In this document: piece by piece, positions 9,773 to 19,559 of the stretch
Position numbering within the stretch: the first letter of the stretch is position 1
Layout of the letters: every line of letters begins with the position of its first letter
DNA from: Priapulus caudatus
Taxonomy: Eukaryota > Priapulida > Priapulimorpha > Priapulimorphida > Priapulidae
Length of the DNA: 26,403 nucleotides
Assembly (NCBI RefSeq): GCF_000485595.1
Contig: NW_014577075.1
Location: forward strand, 306,235 to 332,637
Reading direction: 5' to 3'
Translations under genes and position numbers: made by a program
Notes under the pieces: generated by a model
Told to the model about the DNA's origin: nothing
Seen by the model: the letters and a program-made list of their open reading frames with translations, nothing else
The model's database searches: none

Positions 9773-10347
9773 ATGTGCGTGAAGTATTTCCTAGTTCCTT
9801 ATCACTCTTACATTACATTTAGACTCTCCACAAGCTAGAGTATAGCATGTGCACCATCCACAACCTGAGCTACACGTTTGTATGAAATAGAAGTGAACTA
9901 CTCGCCTAATGTCGCTGCTCTGAAATAAGGAAATGGGTCTAAAAATAAGGAAATGGGTCTAAAAAATAAGAAGTGGACTCTACCATTACATTTAAACTCT
10001 CTACTACAAGTTTAAATGTGATGTAAAAGTCCACATGCAGATGTAGAACAGGTTGTGGATGGTGCACGTGCTATTCTCTAGCGTGTGGAGAGTTTAAATA
10101 TTATGTAAGAATCCACTTACTTATTTTTTAGACCCATTTCCTCTTTTACACCGATTTCCTTATTTGAGAGCATCGCCATTAGCCGAGTAGTTCAATTTTA
10201 TTTCACTATAGAAACAGATGTGGAACAGGTTGTGGATGGTGCACATGCTATACTCTAGCTTGTGGAGAGTTTGAATGTAATGTAAGAGTCCACTTACTTA
10301 GTTTTGAAAATACGGAACTAGGAACTAGGAAATAGTTTCACGCACAT
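9773..10347. mobile_element. Complex foldback element made of repeated inverted modules
   Basis: The ends ATGTGCGTGAA (9773-9783) and TTCACGCACAT (10337-10347) are exact inverted repeats, and they continue inward as TATTTCCTAGTTCC versus GGAACTAGGAAATA. Inside, one module appears forward once and reversed twice: its conserved part TGTGCACCATCCACAACCTG lies at 9848-9867 and, inverted, at 10049-10067 and 10226-10244. Each copy is preceded by an ACATTACATTTAAACTCTCC-like segment. Two truncated copies meet head to head near 9973-10035. A string ATAAGGAAATGGGTCTAAAA is duplicated directly (about 9926-9967) and mirrored at about 10118-10165. No clear target-site duplication was found, and nothing is coding. 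Confidence 0.85.
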
Positions 10348-10349
10348 CC

Positions 10350-10965
10350 AGATTATCTAGCACGCAACCCTTATTCGCGTGCGCCCGCGTACGTGGTGGT
10401 GATGAGGAATGCATGCGGGAAGACCTCCCGGTGTAAGCTACGTTGGGAAAATTGCGTGTTCGCCCAGTTATATGGTATTGTCAGCTATATGCGACCGCTT
10501 ACTAGTTGGTAATTGCGTGCCCTGCTTGAATGTGTTCCGGTCGACTTGTGGTGTAATAGGCAACCGGTGGTGAGCAACCATGGTTTCCCGCTAGGTGGTT
10601 TGTGTCAGTCAGTCGGCCGAGAGAAGTAAATGTAAATCGTCGTGTCAGGCAGACAAATTATTTCGCCACACGAGTGGATGGTGGATAGAGTGACGTGCCG
10701 CCCGTTTAGAAAGCAATTTGACAAGGTTGTTTTGCTCTACAAGTTAATGAGTGGTATACAAGTGGCAGGTACCGACGTTTCATCAACGTGCCGCCGGGGA
10801 ACTGTGAAGTAGTCCCACGGCTACTCAGAAGTGTCTTGTACTGGTCACGCAGCGAGCGTACGTTATTCAATAGCTGTGCCTGTCGTGGTTATGGAGTAGC
10901 TACAACCGTGTGCGAAGCGTGAAAAAACTCTACAGTGGCACTTGCGCACTTGGGTGGTTCCAAAG
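10350..10965. other. Anonymous intergenic DNA
   Basis: No frame above 60 codons, no RNA-like structure and no repeat was seen. CpG is common, and the sequence looks unique within the window. Confidence 0.6.
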
Positions 10966-10969
10966 GTCC

Positions 10970-11020
10970 ATGTGGCCAGAAGTAGATAATGAGGCCCCTA
11001 TTATCTACTTCTGATGTGGC
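10970..11020. mobile_element. 37-bp micro-palindrome with 7-bp flanking direct repeats
   Basis: CAGAAGTAGATAAT (10977-10990) is the perfect reverse complement of ATTATCTACTTCTG (11000-11013), with a 9-base loop. The same 7 bases, ATGTGGC, lie directly outside on both sides (10970-10976 and 11014-11020). This has the layout of an extremely short palindromic insertion with a duplicated target. The AGTAGATAAT core also occurs in the element at 6551-6926. An alternative is an excision or double-strand-break footprint. Confidence 0.55.
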
Positions 11021-12158
11021 TGAACTCAGAAGTTTTATTCTCAACTACTTTTGGATTCGATCTAGGATACGCGCAGAAGACGGGCTCGTAAACCCAACGC
11101 TCAAGGTTGTCGTTCGTTCTAGGAACACCTGAATAGTCTCAGCCCTGTATTTGTAGTAATTGCAGACCGTGGGCCGGCCGTAACGAGTTAACGAGTGCGG
11201 TGAATCTAGACAGGAACCCAGTCTAGTTGTTACAGTCCCTGGTCGGCGTCAGGATCCCGATTCTGTTGATTGCTTCACTACGACTCTTATATAGAGCCGA
11301 TATATAGATAATATACTCTTGTATTTACGATATATGGAGCCAGTCTTGAGTAAATCTATGAACAAATCGTGCTTTTTAAACTCCTGAGGTCTCGTTTGTT
11401 TGCACGTAAACTCTGCCGTACCGCACTGGGCTTGCTGCCACGGCAGTGGAGGCGCCCTGTGATTCGCCTGCCAGTGTTCGCACCAGGTGGTTGCCCGCTG
11501 CCGTTTGGCCGGCCGGGCTAGTGACTGGCCAGTCATGGTCCGGCCTGCGTGTTGGCGATTACATCCGCGTATTTCCTGATGGTACGTGTTCACATCTGGT
11601 TCGCCAGATTTTCCACGGCGCACACAAACATCGCGTGTACGCTCGAGACTGAGCACGGGCGCTCGCGCTGCAGTGCTGTATATAGTAGATGCTGGCGATA
11701 CGGGCATGTCTGTCGACCGTCTAAGGATTCACATTTGGCAGCCAACCGGCTTTACCCTCATGATCCACCTTATGTTAAAAATAAACAAAATTCTGATTTG
11801 GGATGTTTTAATTTTCATAATGAGATGCACGTGTGCGTTGGCATAGCAACGGTCAGGAAGAAGACTCCGAGCAGCGGCTTATCATTACGAAAATCGGATC
11901 CAAATTGTTTCATGGCGGAATATAGGCGGACGAGGTTGCCCGTCGTGCAATGGAGTGCACGCGATTGCTGTAGCATCGACTGGAATATCAGTCCTGTGCA
12001 AATATAAGTGCTGGTGTCACTGCTAACCGTGCCAAAATGAGACGGTCATGCAACGTGATGGAAGAGATTGCGTTGAATGAATGAGATATTGTGAGTTCCC
12101 GATAGATAGACTTGAGCCGATGAAACCTAATTAATGTCTCAAGTGACCTAATTGGCGC
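11021..12158. other. Anonymous intergenic DNA
   Basis: Overlapping frames of 68-152 codons on both strands around 11249-12007 have no recognisable domain. They occupy a segment of moderate GC where chance frames are longer, and I do not support any of them as a gene. Confidence 0.55.
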
Positions 12159-12522
12159 GAGAGAGAAAGAGAGCGAGATAGGGAGCGAGAGAGAGGGGGA
12201 GGGGGAGAAAGCGTCCGAGAGGAAAAGAGGGCAAGCTTAAAATAAGAAAGAGAAAACTGTAAATAAGAAATAAAGGGAAGAGAACTAGCCAGAGATAGCG
12301 ACTGAGGAGAGGAGAATAGAGAAATAGCAGGATAATGTCGAAAAGAATGAAGGGAGAGAGCGAGATAAGATTGTGGGAAAAGAAGAGAGACAGTCAGACA
12401 TAAAATGATATTGAGAGAGAAGTGGAGAGATGGAGGTGGGAAGGAAGGGATGGAGGGAGGGAGACGGAGAGAGAAGGGGTGAAAGAGTAGAGGGCGGTTA
12501 AGAGAGGAGAGAGAGCGAGAGA

Positions 12523-12582
<60 letters not shown>

Positions 12583-12592
12583 NNNNNNNNNN

Positions 12593-12659
<67 letters not shown>
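12159..12659. repeat. GA-rich microsatellite with a 10-N gap
   Basis: Positions 12159-12526 are degenerate purine-rich GA sequence. Near-pure (GA)n occupies 12527-12582 and 12593-12659. The 10 N between them mark an assembly gap whose real length is unknown. The 187-codon minus-strand frame crosses the gap and is an artefact of the CT repeat. Confidence 0.97.
12583..12592. other. Assembly gap (10 N)
   Basis: Ten undetermined bases lie in the middle of a pure GA run, most likely a collapsed or unresolved microsatellite. Confidence 0.99.
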
Positions 12660-12661
<2 letters not shown>

Positions 12662-12945
12662 GGTTATGGGTAGAAACGGATATTGAGAGAACATTTTCTA
12701 GAAAGTCGTTGCACGTACGCAGTGTTATTTCCGCTTACACGGGGACTGTCAGTCAGAAAATGTCAATAATTGTTGTCAGCTGATAGAATTCACAGTCGGA
12801 TCCTCCGCTGAACTATTGACGCTGGTTGTTGATTCTAGAAATTACCACCACGTGACGTTTGCTCGTCTTGATTCGGGTTTGAGATTGGTACGCGCTCTGA
12901 ATTTCTCGTTTTCTATGGCGTAACATTCACCCCCTTGCAGCATGG

Positions 12946-12967
12946 CTTCTCTCTAATCAGAGAGAAG
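12946..12967. repeat. Perfect 9-bp stem hairpin
   Basis: CTTCTCTCT and AGAGAGAAG pair around a 4-base AATC loop. It is short and of no evident function. Confidence 0.5.
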
Positions 12968-13024
12968 TTTCAAGTAATCTACTGTACATCGATTGCCTCA
13001 TCGATCCGCTTTAAAAGTACTGGC

Positions 13025-13042
13025 GTTAGTTAGTTAGTTAGT
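13025..13042. repeat. Short GTTA tandem repeat
   Basis: About four and a half units of GTTA lie in series. Confidence 0.85.
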
Positions 13043-13049
13043 TACGATG

Positions 13050-15020
13050 CACTGCGTTATTCATAGGTATTAGTTTACGTGCGGTGTTAGTTAGCGCACG
13101 ATACACTGAAGTTTTGGCATGTCGGCAATCGCAGTTGTCTACCTAAACCGCGCTGGGTATCGTAAAGAGCGCCATGTTTGTTACCCATGATGAAGTTTCG
13201 TGATGCGTGTTTCTAGATTATTGATTGGAAATTGTATGCACCGCTGTGATGGGAGATGATTGAAATGCGACGGTAGTATTGCAGTGATGATATACCGGTT
13301 CATTGATAACATGTCGTCATTATCGACGATTCGTCTGCCTTCACAGTGCTTGATCAGCGATGCATCGATATTGCGCGAACATATTGATGAGAAATTATTG
13401 CGATCGATAGTGTATTGTTACGTAATTGCGTGCGCGTTGTTCGCTTATCAGATTGATGTGGCCACATGTCCGCGTGACGACTGAGTGCGTAATCTTCTGA
13501 CCGAAACGACCCTCTGGTCTTCAACAAGCACCTTATTGAGTGAGACGATTGCGGCATCGGCAGTGTTGTTCTTGTGGTCGCGGTCCCCAGCAAGTATATA
13601 TACGTGCGGGACACCGAGTTCTTTCTGAGCGATCAGCTCGATAATATCAATAACAAGCGCCATTCTGTTTCGCGCCGTGTTTTTTCACACATCATAATGT
13701 TTCTGCCATTTGTTACGCTCGTTTTTGGTCGAGACACGTTGTTACGGCCACAATGCCCGGTCAGTTCTCCGGCATGGGAAAGGTGCTGCAATTTGCTACG
13801 TTTATGATGAGTAGACCTATATTGTCGTTGCGAAACTGGTTGTTTAAACTGCGAGATCAAGATCACGCGCTGCGCAGAATGCACGCAGTCATCAGTTCTG
13901 TCTGCGCCGTGACACGATTCCAACGTGTTGTTTGTTGACCCAGGTTTGTGTGATATGAGTATAGCAAGACAACTGTACCTGTGCACAGGAGCTTCTCCGC
14001 TCACACGTACCTGCCCGCACGAGAGTTTTGATTTGTCTGTTACAAGTGCCCGTTTATCTTGCTTATCAAACATGGCAGTTCCTGCATCTGTGCTTTGTAA
14101 CATGTACACAGGTATTTTCTCAGAAGTCCTCACTGCTCCTAGTCCACCCGCTCCCGCCGTACATTGCCCGTGAATCTACAATCAATGTTGCTCGTCTGTA
14201 TTTTTGTGTGTGTACGATGTCATGTGATATTACGAGGCATGTAGTGCGAACAAGAGTGCTCGTTTGCCGTCATTGGCTGATTATGAATTTTTAATGTGTC
14301 TGCGGTTAAAATGTTAGCTTTTCTTCAAAACCAGTGGCAGCTTTTACGTAATGCGTCAGCTAGCGTTAAGAGCTATTTGTTAGTTCTGAACACGTTCGGT
14401 ATATATAGCGTATCTTAACTGAGTGACCCCGGTCAATCAGTGTCACGGTTAATACATAGTTATCATTATGTAAGCGCGTATGATATTGCGTTCGTTCTGA
14501 AATTCTAAAATATGATGTGAATGGATTGCGAGCCGCATTCTCTTGGCGTGTGTAAAGCTATTCTGATTTCAACAATTGCCACAGGTTGCACACAATAAAG
14601 GACTATGCGCAGATTTTCACCAGCTAAGCCCGATGCAAACATTTGCACGCGGGTAATCACCACACGGCTTTCGCGAGTGAGGGAGTTAACGTATTTACCG
14701 ATGTGTGACGGCCTGATTTTATTAAAATTAAATCGAGCTCACCGGAATTGCTCTGCTATATATATACGGGAAAGTATAGTTCGCCGTTAGGTGCGCGCGA
14801 CAACGCAAGCGTTTATATGTACGAGGGAGCGCATGCGCAATCGTTGTAATATCAGGGTAATTCAGACATCAAAGCTCGACTCGTTCTATATAGCTTGTAA
14901 CTTTTATACCTGTTTATATCGTTCAAGGAATCGCTCGCGGGCGCGATTACCTCTAGATACGATACTATACTGCCTGTATATTTTCTAGAGAAGGTTTTTT
15001 TTTCGGCTCGCGTTCCGACA
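13050..15020. other. Anonymous intergenic DNA
   Basis: Apart from the doubtful minus-strand remnant at 13448-13744, nothing supportable was found. Many frames of 60-90 codons on both strands reflect stop-poor composition rather than genes. No RNA gene or repeat array is visible. Confidence 0.5.
13448..13744 (-). pseudogene. Possible protein-coding remnant, unrecognised
   Basis: The minus frame starting at ATG 13663 runs to a stop at 13448-13450 (71 residues). It has an unusually protein-like make-up: an alternating hydrophobic stretch (VIDIIELIAQKELGVPHVYI), then LAGDRDHKNNTADAAIVSLN. Upstream in the same frame the pattern continues for about 25 codons (charged, with NERNKWQKHYDV), interrupted by a TGA at 13685-13687 and bounded by a TAA at 13742-13744. 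If real, this is one exon or piece of a decayed gene. I do not recognise a family, I see no convincing splice sites, and overlapping frames exist on both strands (for example 13633-14133, minus). A chance frame is a serious alternative. Confidence 0.2.
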
Positions 15021-15500
15021 TAATATTTCCTCTGCCCGAGGCAGCGGTCCTTGCGCGGACTGTGTAATAGTTCAAGCATTCCTCCGCACTCAGACATCGC
15101 CGTAGCGAGAGATACGCAGCGGAACCTATAGACGAACACGAAGCAGATACGTTCGGGGCGTGCATCAGGGGCGGGTCGGTCAGGGGGGTCCGTCTAGGTC
15201 GTCGGGGGGGATGTCTCGGCTAGCTAGATGAAGCGTAGCCTTTGGTGCGCAGCGGTTCGCTTCGCAGCCGACGGCGCAGCACGGTGGGCAAACAAGATAG
15301 GTGTACGGCGGGTAAACACGAGGCGGCGAGATCGTGTCATCGGATCGCAGGCAGCCCGTGTTGATCCGTGTGTACCTCACCTGCCGCTACCCCGAGGCCG
15401 GCAGAGTCGCGCTGCTCGCACCTGGCCGTGCGGCGGTGAGCACGCGCTCGGCAGGTGAGCGCTTGCGTAGAGCAGCCGCGAGAGCAGTGCGCGCAGGAAA
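15020..15500 (+). promoter_or_regulatory. CpG-dense segment, candidate promoter or first exon
   Basis: CpG is frequent throughout, with GC-box-like GGGGCGGG near 15169-15176 and G runs near 15182-15212. Two 5' splice-site-like strings lie at its end: GGCG/GTGAGC (boundary about 15435) and CAG/GTGAGC (boundary 15454/15455). No acceptor or partner exon can be seen, since a long GA/GACAGA tract follows. Segments like this in invertebrates need not be promoters. The assignment rests on composition only. Confidence 0.2.
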
Positions 15501-15526
15501 TTGACACCAGCCAGTCGCCACCGGTG

Positions 15527-15527
<1 letters not shown>

Positions 15528-15589
<62 letters not shown>

Positions 15590-16373
15590 GAAAGCGAGGA
15601 GAGGAGAGCGAGCGAGCACGAGGCGAAGCAGAGAGAGGTAGAGAGAGAGAGAATCGGAGAGAGAGAGGGAGAGAGAAGAGAGGAGAGAGAGAGAGAGAGA
15701 GGTGGAGGAGAGGAAGTAGGAGAGAGAAGAGGAGAGAGAAGCAGACAGAGACAGGAGACAGAGGACAGAGACAGAGAACAGAGACAGAGACAGAGACAGA
15801 GACAGAGAAAGAAGGACAGAGACAGAGACAGAGGACAGAGACAGAGGGACAGAGGACGAGACAGAGCAGAGGACAGAGACAGAGACAGAGCACGAAGACG
15901 AGAACAGAGACAGAGACAGAGACAGAGACAGGACAGAGACAGAGACAGAGAAGGAGCAGGAGACGAGACGAGACAGAAGACAGAGAACAGAGACAGAGAC
16001 AGAGACAGAGACAGAGACAGGAACAGAGACAGGACAGAGACAGAGACAGGACAGGAGAGACAGAGACAGAGGACAGAGACAGAGACAAGAGACAGAGACA
16101 GAACAGGACGGGGACGAGACAGAGACAGAGACAGGACAGGACAGAAGACGCAGAGACAGAGAACAGAGACAGCAGACAGAGGCAGAGACAGAGACAGACG
16201 ACAAGAGACAGGACAAGACAGAAGACAGAGACAGAGACAGAGACAGAGACAGAGACAGAGACAGAGACAGAGACAGAGACAGAGACAGAGAGCAGAGACA
16301 GAGACATGAGACAGAGACTAGAGACAGAGACAGAGACAGAGACAGATGACAGAGACAGAGAGAGAGAGAGAGA
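15528..16373. repeat. GA and GACAGA microsatellite tract
   Basis: Pure (GA)n at 15528-15586 grades into mixed GA/GGA sequence. From about 15740 to 16355 there is a long tract of the hexamer GACAGA with frequent one- or two-base slips, ending in (GA)n at 16356-16373. T is almost absent on the plus strand, so no stop codon can arise there. This fully explains the 284-codon plus frame (RE/RD/RQ rich) and the 375- and 306-codon minus frames (S/L/V/C rich). Confidence 0.97.
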
Positions 16374-16389
16374 TAGCGACGAGGAGGAG

Positions 16390-16995
16390 AGATACGAATG
16401 TCGCTAAACAGACGTGGAGCGCAACCATATATCTGCATGCATGCGCTCCATCGTTGCTGATTACCCAACGGATAGGTAATTACTTGTTGACAACAATCAG
16501 CCATATAGTACTAGAAAGCGCCTGAGATAATAAGGAGCATCGTTATGCCATGGGGTCGCGACGCTATGGTAAAAAGGCTGAACAAAGATTTATACCAGCC
16601 TCGTAAAAACCAGTTTCGTAAAATAACAAGTTGCGAGATTTCTTATTTATGTAGACGAAATTCTGATCCACGCCCTAAAACAGCCATTGGTATTAAGCGC
16701 AACCATAGCATCATCGTATCCTAGTATCATAGGCAGAATCATATTCATAGTCGTAATCTCATAGTTATAATAATCACCGTAATCGCGATCATATATAATC
16801 ATGAGCCGACATAATGCGAAGTGCGATTTATTGCGTTATTTTGGGTTTCGTATTTGGCGTCGGGTGTAATAATGTATTTATTGCAACGGCGCCTCATATT
16901 ACTTAGCGGAATATTCGTGTTATTGGCTGGCATTGTATAATTTTATGAGACTATGGCAATGATCAGCTAGCGACATATTGTAAGCAGAGGACTTG
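16390..16995. other. Anonymous DNA with ATC/ATA-rich stretch
   Basis: No gene is recognised. Positions about 16700-16805 are a loosely repetitive run of CATA, ATCATCG and TAATC strings, probably an old microsatellite. Confidence 0.55.
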
Positions 16996-16998
16996 CCC

Positions 16999-17036
16999 AG
17001 TATATATATATATGTATATATTATATATATATATAT
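16999..17036. repeat. AT microsatellite
   Basis: Two TATATATATA blocks are separated by GTATATAT, giving a self-complementary AT tract. Confidence 0.9.
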
Positions 17037-17334
17037 CAACAAGTTGTACGTTGTTTGCTACCGATGTGGATACGGTGAGCAACAACAATTTAGTGTGTAA
17101 CTAATGGATGGAATCCCCCAATAGTTCACCGCTTACATTACCGTTAGTTACTTTAGTTACCTTAGGTTACCTTAGTTACTGATTAGCCCAGCGGTGTGTC
17201 TAACATTTGCGAGGCCATTATAGCACACACACAGTCACGTGAGATGTCTCCGTATTTCCCTCCTTTTCTTCTCTCTTTATTTTCTCTCCTCTCTGTATCA
17301 TGCGTACGTGTGTTTGTTATCCAGCGGTCGTGAT

Positions 17335-17593
17335 AATCATTAATATAAGGCCAAAACAAAATATAGGTGTGGTTACGGTTTTCCGACGGACCCTATTTGT
17401 TCCCAGCGACCCTATCCATTTTATTGTCAATTTTCTTTAAAGTTAAAAAAAAAAAAAAACATCCTTCGGACATGGTTCGTAAATAAAATATTTCAAGAAA
17501 ATAAAATGTTTTCCCTATACCTACCTACCCTATTTGTTTCGGCATGTAACGGTAACCACACATATATTTTGTTTTGGCCTAATCATTAATATT
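17335..17593. mobile_element. TIR element, 233 bp, with 12-13 bp target duplication
   Basis: The left end AGGCCAAAACAAAATATA (17348-17365) and the right end TATATTTTGTTTTGGCCT (17563-17580) are perfect inverted repeats. The symmetry continues imperfectly through GTGTGGTTACGG. Inner CCCTATTTGTT and ACCCTATTTGTT strings (about 17391 and 17527) are in direct orientation. The flanks AATCATTAATATA (17335-17347) and AATCATTAATATT (17581-17593) match at 12 of 13 bases. That duplication is long for a cut-and-paste element, so the superfamily is unclear. An A15 run lies at 17445-17459. No coding capacity. Confidence 0.8.
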
Positions 17594-17874
17594 TGAGGAT
17601 TTATGCGCAATGCTACGTTTAGTTTGCGACACCGCTATTATTCTCGATATCAGCTGACCTTTCCTAGCCGAGCTGTTTACTCGCTAATTTGTTTCCCGTG
17701 TTAGCAATGAATTAAGGATACAATAACAGGTCAAGTAAATCCTGACTAAGATTCCACGAATGTCATATATGATCAACAACTTGTGCTTGTTATCTGCACG
17801 CAACCACGGACTCCGCATGTAGTTGTGAATCAACGAATCGTCATGATGCCGCAGGCTAGGGGACTTGCCGCCAT

Positions 17875-17879
<5 letters not shown>

Positions 17880-17909
<30 letters not shown>
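17880..17909. repeat. CA microsatellite
   Basis: A pure (CA)n run of about 15 units. It accounts for the CVCVCV and HTHTHT stretches in overlapping frames. Confidence 0.96.
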
Positions 17910-17912
<3 letters not shown>

Positions 17913-17988
17913 GGGCAGGCGGCATACATCCTTGTCGAATCTCTCGCTGTGAGTGTAGGAAGGAAACACGGGTCGATCATCACAGAGC

Positions 17989-18450
17989 GGTTCACCCACA
18001 GGCACTTGAAGCGTTTCAATAAAATATAATGCTAACTAAATACGAAATCGATTTACTACCAAATTCTTAATGTTTCTATACTCTCTTTCACCGTCCAAAT
18101 CCTACGTCCAACCATACGCTGCCGGCGCCATTGCTTTCGCGGCGCGACTGTTGCACGCTTTACACTAATATATATAGACTAGCAGTAACTAATTATAGTA
18201 GTAACTAGTATATATATACTAGTAGTTAACTATATAGTATTAACTAATTATAGTAGTTACTACTATATATATTAGTTTAAGCGTGCAACAGTCGCGCCGC
18301 GAAAGCAATGGCGCCGGCAGCGTATGGTTGGACGTAGGATTTGGACGGTGAAAGAGAGTATAGAAACATTAAAAATTTGGTAGTAAATCGATTTCGTATT
18401 TAGTTAGCATTATATTTTATTGAAACGCTTCAAGTGCCTGTGGGCGCACC
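17989..18450. mobile_element. Near-perfect 446-bp palindromic foldback element (17997-18442)
   Basis: The whole interval 17997-18442 folds on itself around a centre near 18219. The outer 175 bases of each arm differ only by one C/T substitution (near 18069) and a one-base indel with a substitution near 18160. The termini are CACAGGCACTTGAAGCGTTT and its reverse complement. The first 12 bases are identical to those of the element at 6551-6926, although the interiors are unrelated. Flanking octamers GGTTCACC (17989-17996) and GGCGCACC (18443-18450) match 6 of 8, an imperfect 8-bp duplication. The centre is AT-rich with TAGTAACTA repeats. No coding capacity; likely moved by a hAT-type transposase supplied in trans (inference). 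Confidence 0.92.
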
Positions 18451-18993
18451 CCGCTTTCACCTATGCTAATAGCTTTCAGAATTGAAACAACTACGTAAAT
18501 AGACGCATTCCGTAGATAGACGCACTCCGTAGATAGATGTATTCCTTGAACGACGCAACCAGCTGTAGGCAGCAGGCTGCGGCCCGTTCCGGCCACCTTT
18601 GTGATAATTAATTGATCCCAGCAGAGGGCGGTCCTAATGAGTTGACTGAGATGGTCGTCGTTACCAGGGAGGAGGTGGGAGGGGAGATTGGACGGACCTG
18701 TGTCCACAACAGTATGGCGTTGTTACCTCCGCCCAACGGAGTTGGAGGAGGTTATGTGATCGCTCTTGTGCGTTCGTGCGTTAGTGTGTTCGCGCGATCG
18801 ATATTAGCGCGTCGAGTCAGCGAGCCAGCCAGCCAGCGCAGCGAGCCAGCTCGTAACACATGCATGTTACATGCTGGCGGAGGTATGCACTCTCCGTGAG
18901 TGCCCTCTGTCTAGTTGTGTATGCGAAGTGACAAGCACGGCGTTCACGTCAACATCATGGGGAGTCTCGTTGCTTCAGGGAGTCGTCGTGTCC

Positions 18994-19545
18994 CAGCATC
19001 CCTGCTGCGGGGAATCGGAGCACAGCATCCCTGCTGCGGGGATTCGGAGCACAGCATCCCTGCTGCGGGGAATCGGAGCACAGCATCCCTGCTGCGGGGA
19101 TTCGGAGCACAGCATCCCTGCTGCGGGGAATCGGAGCACAGCATCCCTGCTGCGGGGAATAGGAGCACAGCATCCCTGCTTGCTGCGGGGATTCGGAGCA
19201 CAGCATCCCTGCTGCGGGGAATAGGAGCACAGCATCCCTGCTTGCTGCGGGGAATAGGAGCACAGCATCCCCGCTGCGGGGAATCGGAGCACAGCATCCC
19301 TGCTTGCTGCGGGTAATAGGAGCACAGCATCTCTGCTGCGGGGAATAGGAGCACAGCATGCCTGCTTGCTGCGGGGAATCGGAGCACAGCATCCCTGCTG
19401 CGAAGAATAGGAGCACAGCATGCTTGCTTGCTGCGGGGAATCGGAGCACAGTATCCCTGCTTGCTGCGGGGATTCGGAGCACAGCTTGCTTGCTTGCTGC
19501 GGGGAATAGGAGCACAGCATCCCTGCTGCGGGGAATCGGAGCACG
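18994..19545 (+). repeat. 29/33-bp minisatellite, 18 units
   Basis: The unit is GGAGCACAGCATCCCTGCTG plus CGGGGAATC (29 bp); a longer form has TTGC inserted in CTGCTTGCTGCGG (33 bp). GGAGCAC marks start at 19017 and recur 18 times to 19538. Spacings are five of 29, then 33 and 29 alternating from 19162 to 19443, then 33, 33 and 29. Units abut with no spacers. A-to-C and A-to-T changes (GGGAATC, GGGATTC, GGGAATA) add sub-variants. Several frames on both strands (96-253 codons) translate the array, because the 29-bp unit cycles through all frames without stops. They are not supported as genes. Confidence 0.96.
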
Positions 19546-19559
19546 GAATCTCTGGAGCC

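Noticed and set aside
11249-12007. Overlapping frames of 152 codons on plus and minus
   Set aside because: Neither shows a domain, codon pattern or splice context, and they overlap antisense to each other; chance frames are the simplest reading.
12131-12694. 187-codon minus frame
   Set aside because: It spans the N gap and the GA tract; it is low-complexity SLSLSL.
15377-16504. Long open frames on both strands (375 and 306 codons minus, 284 codons plus) over the GA/GACAGA tract
   Set aside because: The plus strand has almost no T and the minus strand almost no A, so stops cannot form. The translations are pure RE/RD/RQ or S/L/V/C repeats. The short unique N-terminus of the plus frame has no support.
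18994-19545. CRISPR-like array (29-bp repeat)
   Set aside because: Units abut directly with no unique spacers, and the surrounding DNA looks eukaryotic.
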